In this document: positions 1-7,959 of the stretch, piece by piece | Layout: every line of letters begins with the position of its first letter | How positions within the stretch are numbered: the first letter of the stretch is position 1 | Assembly (NCBI GenBank): GCA_046732895.1 | Contig: JBKPNZ010000014.1 | Location: 5,353 to 69,352, forward strand | Reading direction: 5' to 3' | Length of the DNA stretch: 64,000 bases | Origin: JBKPNZ01 sp046732895 | GTDB lineage: Bacteria > Actinomycetota > Thermoleophilia > Solirubrobacterales > 70-9 | The notes under the pieces: model-generated | The model's input: only the letters and a program-made list of their open reading frames with translations | Databases searched by the model: none | What the model was told of the DNA's origin: nothing | Position numbers and translations under genes: made by a program

Positions 1-767
1 ATGCCCTGCATTTCCTCGTCATCCATGAACTTCCCGGCCATGAACGCGACGATGGGCAGGCGCGATCCGGCCCGCTCGCGCCAATCGACGAGCTCGGCCT
101 CCATCCGGCCGCCAGGCTCCGTGTAGATCACGATGGCTTCCGTCTGGGGATCCTCCTCGAAGAGCGGCATGAGCTCAGCGTAGGTCGAGCCGATGATGGC
201 GTCGCCGCCGATCGAGATCGCCGTCGAGACCCCGAGACCCGCAGCCGTGAGCGTGGACGAGATCTCCGTCGTCATCCCGCCCGACCGTGACATCACGCCG
301 ATCGGGCCGGCCGAGTACGCCTTGGCCGCGTCATTCGCGGGACCACCGATCCCGCCCATCTTGCAAACGCCCGGCACGATCAGGCCCAGGCAGTTGGGCC
401 CGATGATCCTGGCGCCGCGCAGGTTCGCGAGCTCGACCATCTCGGCCACGTCTCGGCGCGGGATTCGCTCGGTGACGATGACCACCAACTTGATGCCGTT
501 CTCGATCGCCTCGAACACGGCGTCCTTCGTGAACCCCGGTGGGACCGTGACCACCGAGCCGTCGATAGGCCCGCCGTGGTGTTCGATGGCCTGCTCCACG
601 GTGTCAAACACGGGAACGCCGTGGACCTCTCGCCCCTTGCGGCCTGGGGTGACGCCCCCAACCACCTTCGAGCCGTAGTCGAGGCACTCGCGAGTCAGGT
701 TCACGGCTTCGCGCCCCGTGATGCCCTGGACGATGAACGTGAAGTCCTCGGAGAGGAGGATGCTCAT
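1..767 (-). CDS. sucD: Succinyl-CoA ligase-type alpha subunit (partial at window edge)
   Basis: This subunit carries the CoA-binding and phospho-histidine half of an ADP-forming acyl-CoA ligase. It starts MSILLSEDFTFIVQGITGRE, like SucD. It keeps the VGGVTPG segment, the IIGPNCLGLIVPG segment and the EDPQTEAIVIY segment. The catalytic His motif (GHAG) would lie just beyond base 1, so it cannot be checked. Start ATG at 767 has GGAGG at 776-780. It follows the beta-subunit gene on the same strand by 130 bp. After EAIVIYT the sequence reads EPGGRMEAE where E. coli SucD has EIGGSAEE, so this is a divergent subclass. Succinate is the default substrate; malate or another dicarboxylate is possible. 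Confidence 0.85.
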   Translation of the reverse strand, partial: MSILLSEDFTFIVQGITGREAVNLTRECLDYGSKVVGGVTPGRKGREVHGVPVFDTVEQAIEHHGGPIDGSVVTVPPGFTKDAVFEAIENGIKLVVIVTERIPRRDVAEMVELANLRGARIIGPNCLGLIVPGVCKMGGIGGPANDAAKAYSAGPIGVMSRSGGMTTEISSTLTAAGLGVSTAISIGGDAIIGSTYAELMPLFEEDPQTEAIVIYTEPGGRMEAELVDWRERAGSRLPIVAFMAGKFMDDEEMQG

Positions 768-897
768 TGGAACGCCCTCCGCGATGGGGCACTGAAGGAG
801 CATCCGCGGCCGCGTGTCGAGTTTGTTCGCATATACCGAAACAACTCGACACGGCCATTCGGGTCTCCGGCCCTTATTGCCTCGTCCCGCATCGCCC

Positions 898-2112
898 TCA
901 CGTCCCTGCCCCCTGGATCTTCGAAACCGCCTCTCCGGCGGCCTCCCACATCGAGGTCCCGCGATCTCTGAACTCAATCCCGTATTTGTCGAGGATCTTC
1001 GCGCCCTCCTCCTCCCAGGCACCGGGGATGCGGAAGACGGCGATCGTCTCGGCCGGGTCCTTGCCGAGCTCGAGGCAGGCCTTGATCACGCCGCGCGCGA
1101 CGATGTCGACGCGGGTGTTGGAGACGATCGACATCATCACCGCGATCTTCTCGACGCCGTCCTTCTTCAGCACCTCCATCGCGAGGCCCTTCGACTTGGC
1201 GACTGACGGGTTGCCGCCGATCTCCGCGTAGTTGGCGGGCTTACCGCCCTGGGAGCGCACCGCGTCGGTGAGCGTGAGCGAACCGCCGCCGGCGCCGATC
1301 ACGAGGCCCAGGTTGCCCTGGAATCCGTGGTCCTTGCCCTGGATCACACCGCGGTGATCCGCCGCGTCGATGGCCTTCACGTTGCGCTCGAACTCGCTTG
1401 GCTCGTAGAGCTCCCGCGGCTCGTCGCTCGAGATGCCCAGCTCGCCGAGGACGGCCCGCTGACGTGGCACCGCCTCGTCCTCCATCTCCATGTGGGCGTC
1501 GAGGGCGACGAAGGATCCGTCGGCCAGGCGCGCGAGGGGATTGATCTCGGCGAGCGTCATGTCGAACTCTCGCTGCAGGCGAGCCAGCTTGGCCAGCACC
1601 GCCGTGGCCCGGTTCAGCGCCGAGCCGGTCATGCCGGTCGCGGCGACCGCCTGCTTCGCCTGGAAGTCCGAGATGGGGTGGAGGTTCGACAGATGCCCTC
1701 GGCCGACATGGTCCGGATGCTCGGCGGCCACCTGCTCGATGTCGATCCCGCCCATGTCGCTGAACAGCATCATCGGGCGCTTGGCGCGGCCATCCCACAG
1801 GACCGCTGCGTAGTACTCCTGCTCGACCTCGGCCTTCGGGTCGACGAGGACGCCAACCGGCATGTGCCCGCCGATCTCGAGCTCGAGGATCGTGGCCGCA
1901 TGCGCTGCCGCCTCGTCCGGCGAGTCGGCGAACTTCACACCGCCGGCCTTCATGCGCCCGCCGGTCAGCACCTGCGACTTGATGACCGTCGGCCCGCCGA
2001 TCTCGGCGGCGGCGGCGCGCGCCTCTTCCGGCGTCCTGCAGAAGCCGTACTTCGTCACCGGGATGCCGGCGCGCTCGACTATGCGGCGGGACTCGTACTC
2101 GTAGAAGCGCAT
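898..2112 (-). CDS. sucC: Succinyl-CoA ligase-type beta subunit (ATP-grasp)
   Basis: ATP-grasp subunit of an ADP-forming acyl-CoA ligase, about 404 residues. The N-terminus MRFYEYESRRIVERAGIPV is the usual start of SucC, so ATG 2112 is chosen over an in-frame TTG at 2169. GGRMKAGGVK matches the ATP-grasp lysine region and LAEINPLA matches the metal-binding strand. The C-terminal flavodoxin-like domain is unusual: it reads VIGAGGGSLTLTDA and MSIVSNTRVD where SucC proteins have VNGAGLAMGTMD and NIFGGIVRCD. Substrate specificity is therefore less certain than the fold. It is the first gene of a two-gene unit with the alpha subunit. No clear Shine-Dalgarno precedes the start. Confidence 0.82.
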   Translation of the reverse strand: MRFYEYESRRIVERAGIPVTKYGFCRTPEEARAAAAEIGGPTVIKSQVLTGGRMKAGGVKFADSPDEAAAHAATILELEIGGHMPVGVLVDPKAEVEQEYYAAVLWDGRAKRPMMLFSDMGGIDIEQVAAEHPDHVGRGHLSNLHPISDFQAKQAVAATGMTGSALNRATAVLAKLARLQREFDMTLAEINPLARLADGSFVALDAHMEMEDEAVPRQRAVLGELGISSDEPRELYEPSEFERNVKAIDAADHRGVIQGKDHGFQGNLGLVIGAGGGSLTLTDAVRSQGGKPANYAEIGGNPSVAKSKGLAMEVLKKDGVEKIAVMMSIVSNTRVDIVARGVIKACLELGKDPAETIAVFRIPGAWEEEGAKILDKYGIEFRDRGTSMWEAAGEAVSKIQGAGT

Positions 2113-2193
2113 GGGGGGCGGTTGGGGTGGAGCCTGGGTGCGGCGCGGAACCCTAGCGGGTGAAGGCAAGCGCCGAGCCGCCCAGGGGGCGGG

Positions 2194-2922
2194 TCAGCCG
2201 GGCGGGAGCTCGGCACGCGACAACGCCGCACGGTCGGCGATCAGCTCGGTCCGCGGGCCGGTGAGCAGGCTGGCGGGAACGCTCGGATCGCTCGCCTCGA
2301 GCATGCGCGCGAGGGCCTCGGCCTTGTCGTCGCCCGTGACGAGGAAGACGATCCGTCGCGCCGCGCGGAGCACCGGCACCGTCATCGTGATCCGGTCCGG
2401 TGGGGGTTTCGGGGCGTCGTGCACGGGCACGCAGAGGCCGTCGGCCCCGACCGCCGGATGGCCCGGGAAGAGCGATGCGGTGTGGCCATCGGGTCCCATT
2501 CCCTGGAGCGCGACGTCGAGCAGCGGCAGCCCATCCGCTCCCTTCGGCAGGCCTTCGGCCAGCAGTGCCGCATAACGGTCGGCGGCCTCCTCCGCACCGC
2601 GTTCGCCTTCGATCCTGTGGATCGCCTCGGGCTCGAGCGCTCCGCCGAGCGCCTCGTTGACCATGCGGAAGTTGCTCTCCTCGTCGGCGGGACCGACGGC
2701 GCGCTCGTCGCCGAACCAGATCTCGAGCCCGGCGGGCTCGCCTACGCGCTCCGCCAGCAGCTCATACGCGGGGCGGGGGGTGGCGCCGCCGGCAAGGGCG
2801 ACGTGTGCATGCTCGCGGAGCGCCACGGCCTCGGAGATGAGCTCCTCAAGGCGCGCCGCCGCCAGCCGCGTCGCCTCGCCCTCGTCCTCCACCCTGCGCA
2901 CGGTCACGGGGACTTCGTTCAT
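2194..2922 (-). CDS. pgl: 6-phosphogluconolactonase
   Basis: Hydrolyses 6-phosphogluconolactone to 6-phosphogluconate in the oxidative pentose phosphate pathway. The 242-residue protein has the glucosamine-6-phosphate isomerase/6PGL fold: LAGGATPRPAYELL near residue 45, WFGDERAVGPADEESNFRM, and GMGPDGHTASLFPGHPA, all family hallmarks. Start ATG 2922 overlaps the opcA stop (ATGA) and has GGAGG just upstream. It is the last gene of the tkt-rpiB-zwf-opcA-pgl unit, and the 81-bp gap to sucC is the likely end of the transcript. Confidence 0.93.
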   Translation of the reverse strand: MNEVPVTVRRVEDEGEATRLAAARLEELISEAVALREHAHVALAGGATPRPAYELLAERVGEPAGLEIWFGDERAVGPADEESNFRMVNEALGGALEPEAIHRIEGERGAEEAADRYAALLAEGLPKGADGLPLLDVALQGMGPDGHTASLFPGHPAVGADGLCVPVHDAPKPPPDRITMTVPVLRAARRIVFLVTGDDKAEALARMLEASDPSVPASLLTGPRTELIADRAALSRAELPPG

Positions 2923-3848
2923 CGCGCCTCCTGCAGGGCTCGTGCAATGGCGAGCGCCTCGGGATAGCCGCTCTGGTAGGCACGTGTCGGGACGAGGGCG
3001 CGAACGAAGGCCTCCTGCGCGCCGACGCGCGCAAGTGGCGGATCCACTACGACCTCCTCCCTCGCCGTGGCGAAGCGCAGCGACTCGATCCCGGACTCGC
3101 CGCGGGCAAAGGACACGGCGCTCGCGTCCAGCCCTGTACGCGCGGCGATCCACCCGCCGAGCAGGAGCGCCTCGGCCGTCGCATCGGCCCCGTGTTGGAG
3201 CTCGACCTCCCCCAGCTCGCGAAGCGCGGCGCGGCGCTCGGGCCGCTCCCACGCGGCGGCCACGGCGACCCGCCAGCGCTCGAGCCGCCCCCAGGCGAGA
3301 TCGTGTACCGGGCCAAGGTCGGCGAGCGCCGCGGCGTCATCCAGCATGGGGGCCGCGGTGTGCCCCGAGTCCGTCACCACGTGATCGGCGCGCCGGGCCA
3401 CGGCGCCCTGGTCAACCCGAGCGGCGTCCGGCAGCCAGGCGATCACGGGCAGGTCGGGCACCAGCAGCGGAGCGATCAGCGAGTCCGCGTGATCCAGCCG
3501 CGAGCGGTCGGCGGAGAGCAGCACCCGGTCATGGCAGATCCCCACTCGGCCGCTCTCCGGGCGGACCTCGCAGTCCAGCACGGCTTCAGCGTCGAGTCGC
3601 TCGTGCTCGTGGTCGCGCAGCACGATGGCCCGCGCCGGGCTGTGGGCGCCGAGCCGGTCGATCTCGTCCACAACGGCGCGCTCTCCTTCACCGGCGACGG
3701 GGGCGACCACGAGGTTGAGCGTCCGTGCCGCAGCGTGCAGGTGCTCATGGCGCTGGTGCTCGGTGTGCAGACGAGCGAGTCCCGCGGCCACGTCGGCAGC
3801 GCGTACGCCGGTGGCCGCCCAGGTTCCGGTCTCGTGCCCCGCGCTCAG
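2919..3848 (-). CDS. opcA: Glucose-6-phosphate dehydrogenase assembly protein OpcA
   Basis: OpcA activates or assembles Zwf in actinobacteria and cyanobacteria. The protein has the family's N-terminal segment (ETGTWAATGVRAADVAAGLARL), a central HSPARAIVLRDHEH region and the DLPVIAWLPDAARVD stretch. Position between zwf and pgl is canonical. The start is hard to place: no ATG, GTG or TTG lies near the zwf stop. A CTG at 3848 is preceded by GGAGG five bases upstream and overlaps the zwf stop, so I prefer it (309 residues). The alternative is GTG 3950, which would overlap zwf by 106 bp and has no ribosome-binding site. Confidence 0.86.
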   Translation of the reverse strand: MSAGHETGTWAATGVRAADVAAGLARLHTEHQRHEHLHAAARTLNLVVAPVAGEGERAVVDEIDRLGAHSPARAIVLRDHEHERLDAEAVLDCEVRPESGRVGICHDRVLLSADRSRLDHADSLIAPLLVPDLPVIAWLPDAARVDQGAVARRADHVVTDSGHTAAPMLDDAAALADLGPVHDLAWGRLERWRVAVAAAWERPERRAALRELGEVELQHGADATAEALLLGGWIAARTGLDASAVSFARGESGIESLRFATAREEVVVDPPLARVGAQEAFVRALVPTRAYQSGYPEALAIARALQEAR

Positions 3849-5410
3849 ATCCGCCTCCAGGTCCGGCCGCGGACCGCGAGCAGCTCGTCGGCTTGCGCCG
3901 GGCCCTGGCCGCCGGCCTCGTATGGCGCGGGTCCTCCGTCGCCGTCCCACGCCTGCAGGATCGGGTCAACGACCTTCCACTCGGCTTCGACCTCGTCCGC
4001 GCGCGTGAACAGCGTCGCGTCCCCTCGCAGGGCGTCGTGGAGGAGGCGCTCGTAGGCCTCGGGCGAGGTCGACATGAATGCCTCGCCGTAGTTGAACTCC
4101 ATCTGCACCGGTCGCACGTTCATGGTCTGCCCCGGCACCTTGGCGACGATCCGCAGCGACGCGCCCTCCTCCGGCTGGACCGAGAGCACGAGCTCGTTCG
4201 GCTCGACGTCTCCGGTCATGTCGGTCGGGGCGAACGGCAGATGGGGGACGGGGCGAAAACGCACCGCGATCTCGGTGACCCGGCGCGCGAGGCGCTTGCC
4301 GGCGCGAACGTAGAACGGCGTTCCCGCCCAGCGCCAGTTGTCGATCTCCACGCGCATCGCCACATAGGTCTCCGTGTTGGAGTCAGGCTCGACTCCCTCC
4401 TCCTCGAGGTACCCCGGGACCGCTTCGCCGCCGACCCAGCCGCTCGAGTACTGCCCCCGGACGACGTAGTCGCTCACCTCGGACGGCTCGTAGCGTCGGA
4501 CCGACCGCAGGAGCTTCACCTTCTCGTCGCGGATCGTGTCCGCCTCGAAACGCGCGGGCGGCTCCATCGCCGTCAGCGCGACCAGTTGCAGCGCGTGGTT
4601 CTGGATGACGTCGCGAATCGCGCCCGCCGAGTCGTAGTAGGCGGCTCGGTGACCGATTCCCATGTCCTCCGCGACCGTGATCTGCACCTGCTCCACGTAG
4701 CGCCGGTTCCACACCGGCTCGAGGATCCCGTTTGCGAACCGCATCACCTGCACGTTCTGGACGGTCTCCTTGCCGAGGTAGTGGTCGATGCGAAAGATCT
4801 GCGACTCGTCGAAGGCCCGCGTGAGCTCCGCGTTGAGCTCCCCGGCGGAGCGCAGGTCGTGCCCGAACGGCTTCTCGACCAGCAGCCGAGCCGGCGCCGC
4901 GGAGCTCCGGCCCAGGCCGACCCGCTCGAGCGAGCGCGCGATCTGGGAGAAGAAGCGAGGTGCGACGGCCAGATAGAAGACGCGCTGGGAGGGGTCGTCG
5001 CCGTCCCCATCTCGCAGCCGCGCCGCGAGCTCATCGAACATGCCCTCGTCCCCGAAGTCACCGTACATCGACTCGAGTCGCGTCTCGAGGGCGTCCCATC
5101 CCTCGGGCGTGAGCTCAGTTCGCGAGAACGATTCGATCGCGTTGCGCGCCCGCTCGCGGAACGCGTTGGGATCCTCGTCGCGCGAGACGCCGATCACGCG
5201 CAATCGCTCCGGGAGCAAGCCGGACACGAGCAGGTTGTAGATCGCCGGGATCAGCTTGCGTGCGGCGAGATCGCCCCTGGCGCCGAAGATGACGAGCGTC
5301 GTCGGCCCGGGAGCCGGGTGCGACACGTCGCGGGCGAAGGGGTTCTCGGCAGGCGTGGCGCCGGCGGTGGCGACGCTGGCCTGAAGCTGGGCGCCAGGAC
5401 CCGCGGTCAT
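3845..5410 (-). CDS. zwf: Glucose-6-phosphate 1-dehydrogenase
   Basis: Oxidises glucose-6-phosphate to 6-phosphogluconolactone with NADP. The 521-residue protein has the dinucleotide motif FGARGDLAARK (residues 42-52) and the active-site signature RIDHYLGKETVQN near residue 205. Length is normal for the family, with about 40 extra N-terminal residues of low complexity. ATG 5410 overlaps the rpiB stop (ATGA), so translation is probably coupled along the operon. Its product is passed to Pgl encoded two genes downstream, and OpcA between them is its assembly factor. Confidence 0.97.
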   Translation of the reverse strand: MTAGPGAQLQASVATAGATPAENPFARDVSHPAPGPTTLVIFGARGDLAARKLIPAIYNLLVSGLLPERLRVIGVSRDEDPNAFRERARNAIESFSRTELTPEGWDALETRLESMYGDFGDEGMFDELAARLRDGDGDDPSQRVFYLAVAPRFFSQIARSLERVGLGRSSAAPARLLVEKPFGHDLRSAGELNAELTRAFDESQIFRIDHYLGKETVQNVQVMRFANGILEPVWNRRYVEQVQITVAEDMGIGHRAAYYDSAGAIRDVIQNHALQLVALTAMEPPARFEADTIRDEKVKLLRSVRRYEPSEVSDYVVRGQYSSGWVGGEAVPGYLEEEGVEPDSNTETYVAMRVEIDNWRWAGTPFYVRAGKRLARRVTEIAVRFRPVPHLPFAPTDMTGDVEPNELVLSVQPEEGASLRIVAKVPGQTMNVRPVQMEFNYGEAFMSTSPEAYERLLHDALRGDATLFTRADEVEAEWKVVDPILQAWDGDGGPAPYEAGGQGPAQADELLAVRGRTWRRI

Positions 5411-5913
5411 CCTGGAGCTCCGGCCGGCGGCCCGTCATCGGCGGTGATCGGGCCGAGGTCGGCATTCAGGCCATCGCGCTCGAGGGCCTCGACCTTCGCC
5501 ACCCGCCGCCGGTGCCGCTCCACGCCGGAGAAGACCGCGCCGAGGTAGGTCCGGACGATCTCGCCGGCGAGCTCCGAGCCGACGACGCGCGCGCCGAGGC
5601 AGATCACATTCAAATCGTCGTGCTCGACCGCCTGATGGGCGGTGTACTCGTCGTGCACCGTCGCCGCCTTGATCCCCGGCAGCTTGCCGGCGGCGACCGA
5701 CACGCCCGCGCCCGAGCCGCAGACCAGCACGCCGCGCTCGGCTTCGCCCGAGGCGACCGTCTTGCCGACGGCCAGCGCGATCTCCGGGTAGTCGATCGGC
5801 TCGGTCGAATCAGTGCCGAGGTCGATGGGCTCGTGCCCGGCCTCGCGGACGATCTCGAGGAGCTCCGCCTTGAGCGGATAGCCCGCGTGATCGAAGCCGC
5901 ACGCGATCTTCAT
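5407..5913 (-). CDS. rpiB: Ribose-5-phosphate isomerase B
   Basis: Interconverts ribulose-5-phosphate and ribose-5-phosphate. The 168-residue protein begins MKIACGFDHAGYPLK and carries the CGSGAGVSVAAGK motif with the catalytic Cys near residue 65, followed by ATVHDEYTAHQAVEHDDLNVICLG. The C-terminal tail is about 20 residues longer than in short family members. It overlaps tkt at its start and zwf at its end by ATGA junctions. In many actinobacteria the gene between tkt and zwf is transaldolase; here the isomerase occupies that place. Sugar-phosphate isomerases of the LacAB type are the only close alternative. Confidence 0.93.
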   Translation of the reverse strand: MKIACGFDHAGYPLKAELLEIVREAGHEPIDLGTDSTEPIDYPEIALAVGKTVASGEAERGVLVCGSGAGVSVAAGKLPGIKAATVHDEYTAHQAVEHDDLNVICLGARVVGSELAGEIVRTYLGAVFSGVERHRRRVAKVEALERDGLNADLGPITADDGPPAGAPG

Positions 5914-7928
5914 GCCTCGAGCAGTTCCCTGGCGCGGCTCGCGACCGCTTCAGGCGTGAATCCGAGGTGCTCGGCAACGACGGGTCCCGGGGCCGACGCA
6001 CCGAATCGCTCGAGGGCGACGCTGTCGCCGCGCTCGCCGATCCATCGCCGCCAGCCGAGGGGAGAGCCCGCCTCAACCGACAGTCTTGCCCCGACGGCGG
6101 GTGGCAACACCTCTTCGCGGTACGCCTGGGATTGGGCGGCGAAGCGCTCGGAGCAGGGCATCGAGACAACGCGCACACCGACTCCGTCGCCCTCGAGCAG
6201 ATCGGCTGCGTCACAGCAGAGGGAGACCTCGGACCCGGTCCCGATGAGGACGAGGTCCGGCTCAGCCGAGTCGCCGCGGTACGCGTAGGCGCCCCGCTCG
6301 ACCGCATCGTCGGGGATTCGGGCCGGGTCGAGCACCGGGAGCTTTTGGCGGCTGAGCACCAGCGCGGTGGGAACGTTGGAGCTCCCCAAGAGCCAGCGCC
6401 AGGCGAGGAATGTCTCGCGGTAGTCGGCCGGCCTGATCACTTCCAGATTGGGCATCGCGCGCAGCGACGCGAGTTGCTCGATCGGCTGGTGCGTCGGCCC
6501 GTCCTCGCCCATGAGGATCGAGTCGTGGGTGAAGACGAAGATTGCTGGAATCTCCATCAGCGCCGCGAGGCGGATCGGCTCGCGCATGTAATCGGAGAAG
6601 CTCAGGAACGTCGCGCCATAGGCACGCATGCCCTCGATCGTGAGTGCGTTGACGATCGCCCCCATCGCGTGCTCGCGGACGCCGAAGTGCAGGTTGCGCC
6701 CGGCGAAGCTGTGGCGCAGGACGTCGGGCTCGCCCTTCAGGTGCGTCGCCGTCGAGGGCGCGAGGTCCGCGGCGCCCCCGAGCAGCTCCGGGATGCGCGG
6801 CGCCAGCCAGTTGAGCGCCTCTCCCGATGCGGCGCGGGTCGCAATCGGCCCATCATCTGGCGCCTTCTGAGGCGCGTCCGTCATCTCGGGGAGGTCAGGC
6901 GGATCGCGACGGGTGACACGCTCGAACTCGGCGGCGAGCTCTGGGTTATCGGCGGCGTACTGCTCGAATCGCTCCGACCACTCGCGTTCCGCCTCGAGGC
7001 CCCGCTCGCCGACTCCCGCGAACACCTCGCGGACCTCCTCGGGGACGAAGAAGGGCTCCTGCGAGGGCCAGCCCAGCGCCTCCTTGGTGAGCTTGAGCTC
7101 GTCCTCGCCCAGCGGCTCGCCATGGGCGGAGGCCGTGTCCTGCTTGTGCGGGCTTCCATAGCCGATGTGGGTCGGGAGGATGACCAGCGAGGGCCGGTCG
7201 GTGACGCCGGCCGCCTCGCGGAGGGCAAGCTCGATCTGTTCGAGTCCGGCCTCGCGCGGAAGCTCGTGGACCGACCACCCGTAGGCCTGGAATCGCTGCG
7301 CCACCTCCTCGTGGAAGGCGAGGTGGGTGGAGCCCTCGATCTGGATCTCGTTGTCGTCGTAGATCGCGGTGAGGTTCCCGAGCCCGAGGTTCCCGGCCAG
7401 CGACGCGGCCTCGGAGGAGACCCCCTCCTCCATGTCGCCGTCGCCGCAGATCACCCAGGTGCGGTGGTCGACGATCGAGTCGCGCTCCGTGTTGAACCGC
7501 TCGGCGAGGATGGCCCCGGCGAGCGCGAAGCCGACGCTGTTGGCGAAGCCCTGGCCGAGCGGGCCGGTGGTTACCTCGACGCCCGGCGTCACCCCGTACT
7601 CGGGGTGGCCGGGGCACCGGCTTCCCCACTGGCGAAACGAGCGGATGTCGTCGAGGGTCAGGTCATACCCGCAGAGGTGAAGGAGCGCGTACTGGAGCAT
7701 GCAGGCGTGGCCGTTGGAGAGCACGAATCGGTCGCGGTTCGGCCACTTCGGATTCGCCGGGCTGTGGCGCATGATCCGCGTGAAGAGCACGTAGCCGAGG
7801 GGAGCGAGGCCCATCGGCGCGCCGGGGTGGCCCGAGTTCGCCTGCTGCACGGCATCCATCGCCAGCGTGCGAATCGTGTTCACGGCGAGCTCGTCGACGG
7901 CCGTCTCGGGAATCGTGCCCGCGTCCAT
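5910..7928 (-). CDS. tkt: Transketolase
   Basis: Thiamine-diphosphate enzyme moving two-carbon ketol units between sugar phosphates. The 672-residue length is typical. Seen in order: NSGHPGAPMGLAPLGYVL near residue 35, GPLGQGFANSVGFAL near 125, the TPP/metal loop GDGDMEEGVSSEAASLAGNL near 160, HIGYGSPHKQDTASAHG near 265, GVREHAMGAIVNAL near 420 and THDSILMGEDGPTHQPIEQ near 475. ATG 7928 has AAAGGAG upstream. It opens the pentose phosphate operon but lies only 31 bp downstream of the histidine kinase, so the kinase may share its transcript. Confidence 0.97.
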   Translation of the reverse strand: MDAGTIPETAVDELAVNTIRTLAMDAVQQANSGHPGAPMGLAPLGYVLFTRIMRHSPANPKWPNRDRFVLSNGHACMLQYALLHLCGYDLTLDDIRSFRQWGSRCPGHPEYGVTPGVEVTTGPLGQGFANSVGFALAGAILAERFNTERDSIVDHRTWVICGDGDMEEGVSSEAASLAGNLGLGNLTAIYDDNEIQIEGSTHLAFHEEVAQRFQAYGWSVHELPREAGLEQIELALREAAGVTDRPSLVILPTHIGYGSPHKQDTASAHGEPLGEDELKLTKEALGWPSQEPFFVPEEVREVFAGVGERGLEAEREWSERFEQYAADNPELAAEFERVTRRDPPDLPEMTDAPQKAPDDGPIATRAASGEALNWLAPRIPELLGGAADLAPSTATHLKGEPDVLRHSFAGRNLHFGVREHAMGAIVNALTIEGMRAYGATFLSFSDYMREPIRLAALMEIPAIFVFTHDSILMGEDGPTHQPIEQLASLRAMPNLEVIRPADYRETFLAWRWLLGSSNVPTALVLSRQKLPVLDPARIPDDAVERGAYAYRGDSAEPDLVLIGTGSEVSLCCDAADLLEGDGVGVRVVSMPCSERFAAQSQAYREEVLPPAVGARLSVEAGSPLGWRRWIGERGDSVALERFGASAPGPVVAEHLGFTPEAVASRARELLEA

Positions 7929-7959
7929 TGCGGCTCCTTTCGGGAAGGGGCGCCGAAGA

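Noticed and set aside
3725..5548. A 607-codon open frame on the plus strand opposite zwf
   Set aside because: No family text; it spans the zwf and opcA junction on the other strand.
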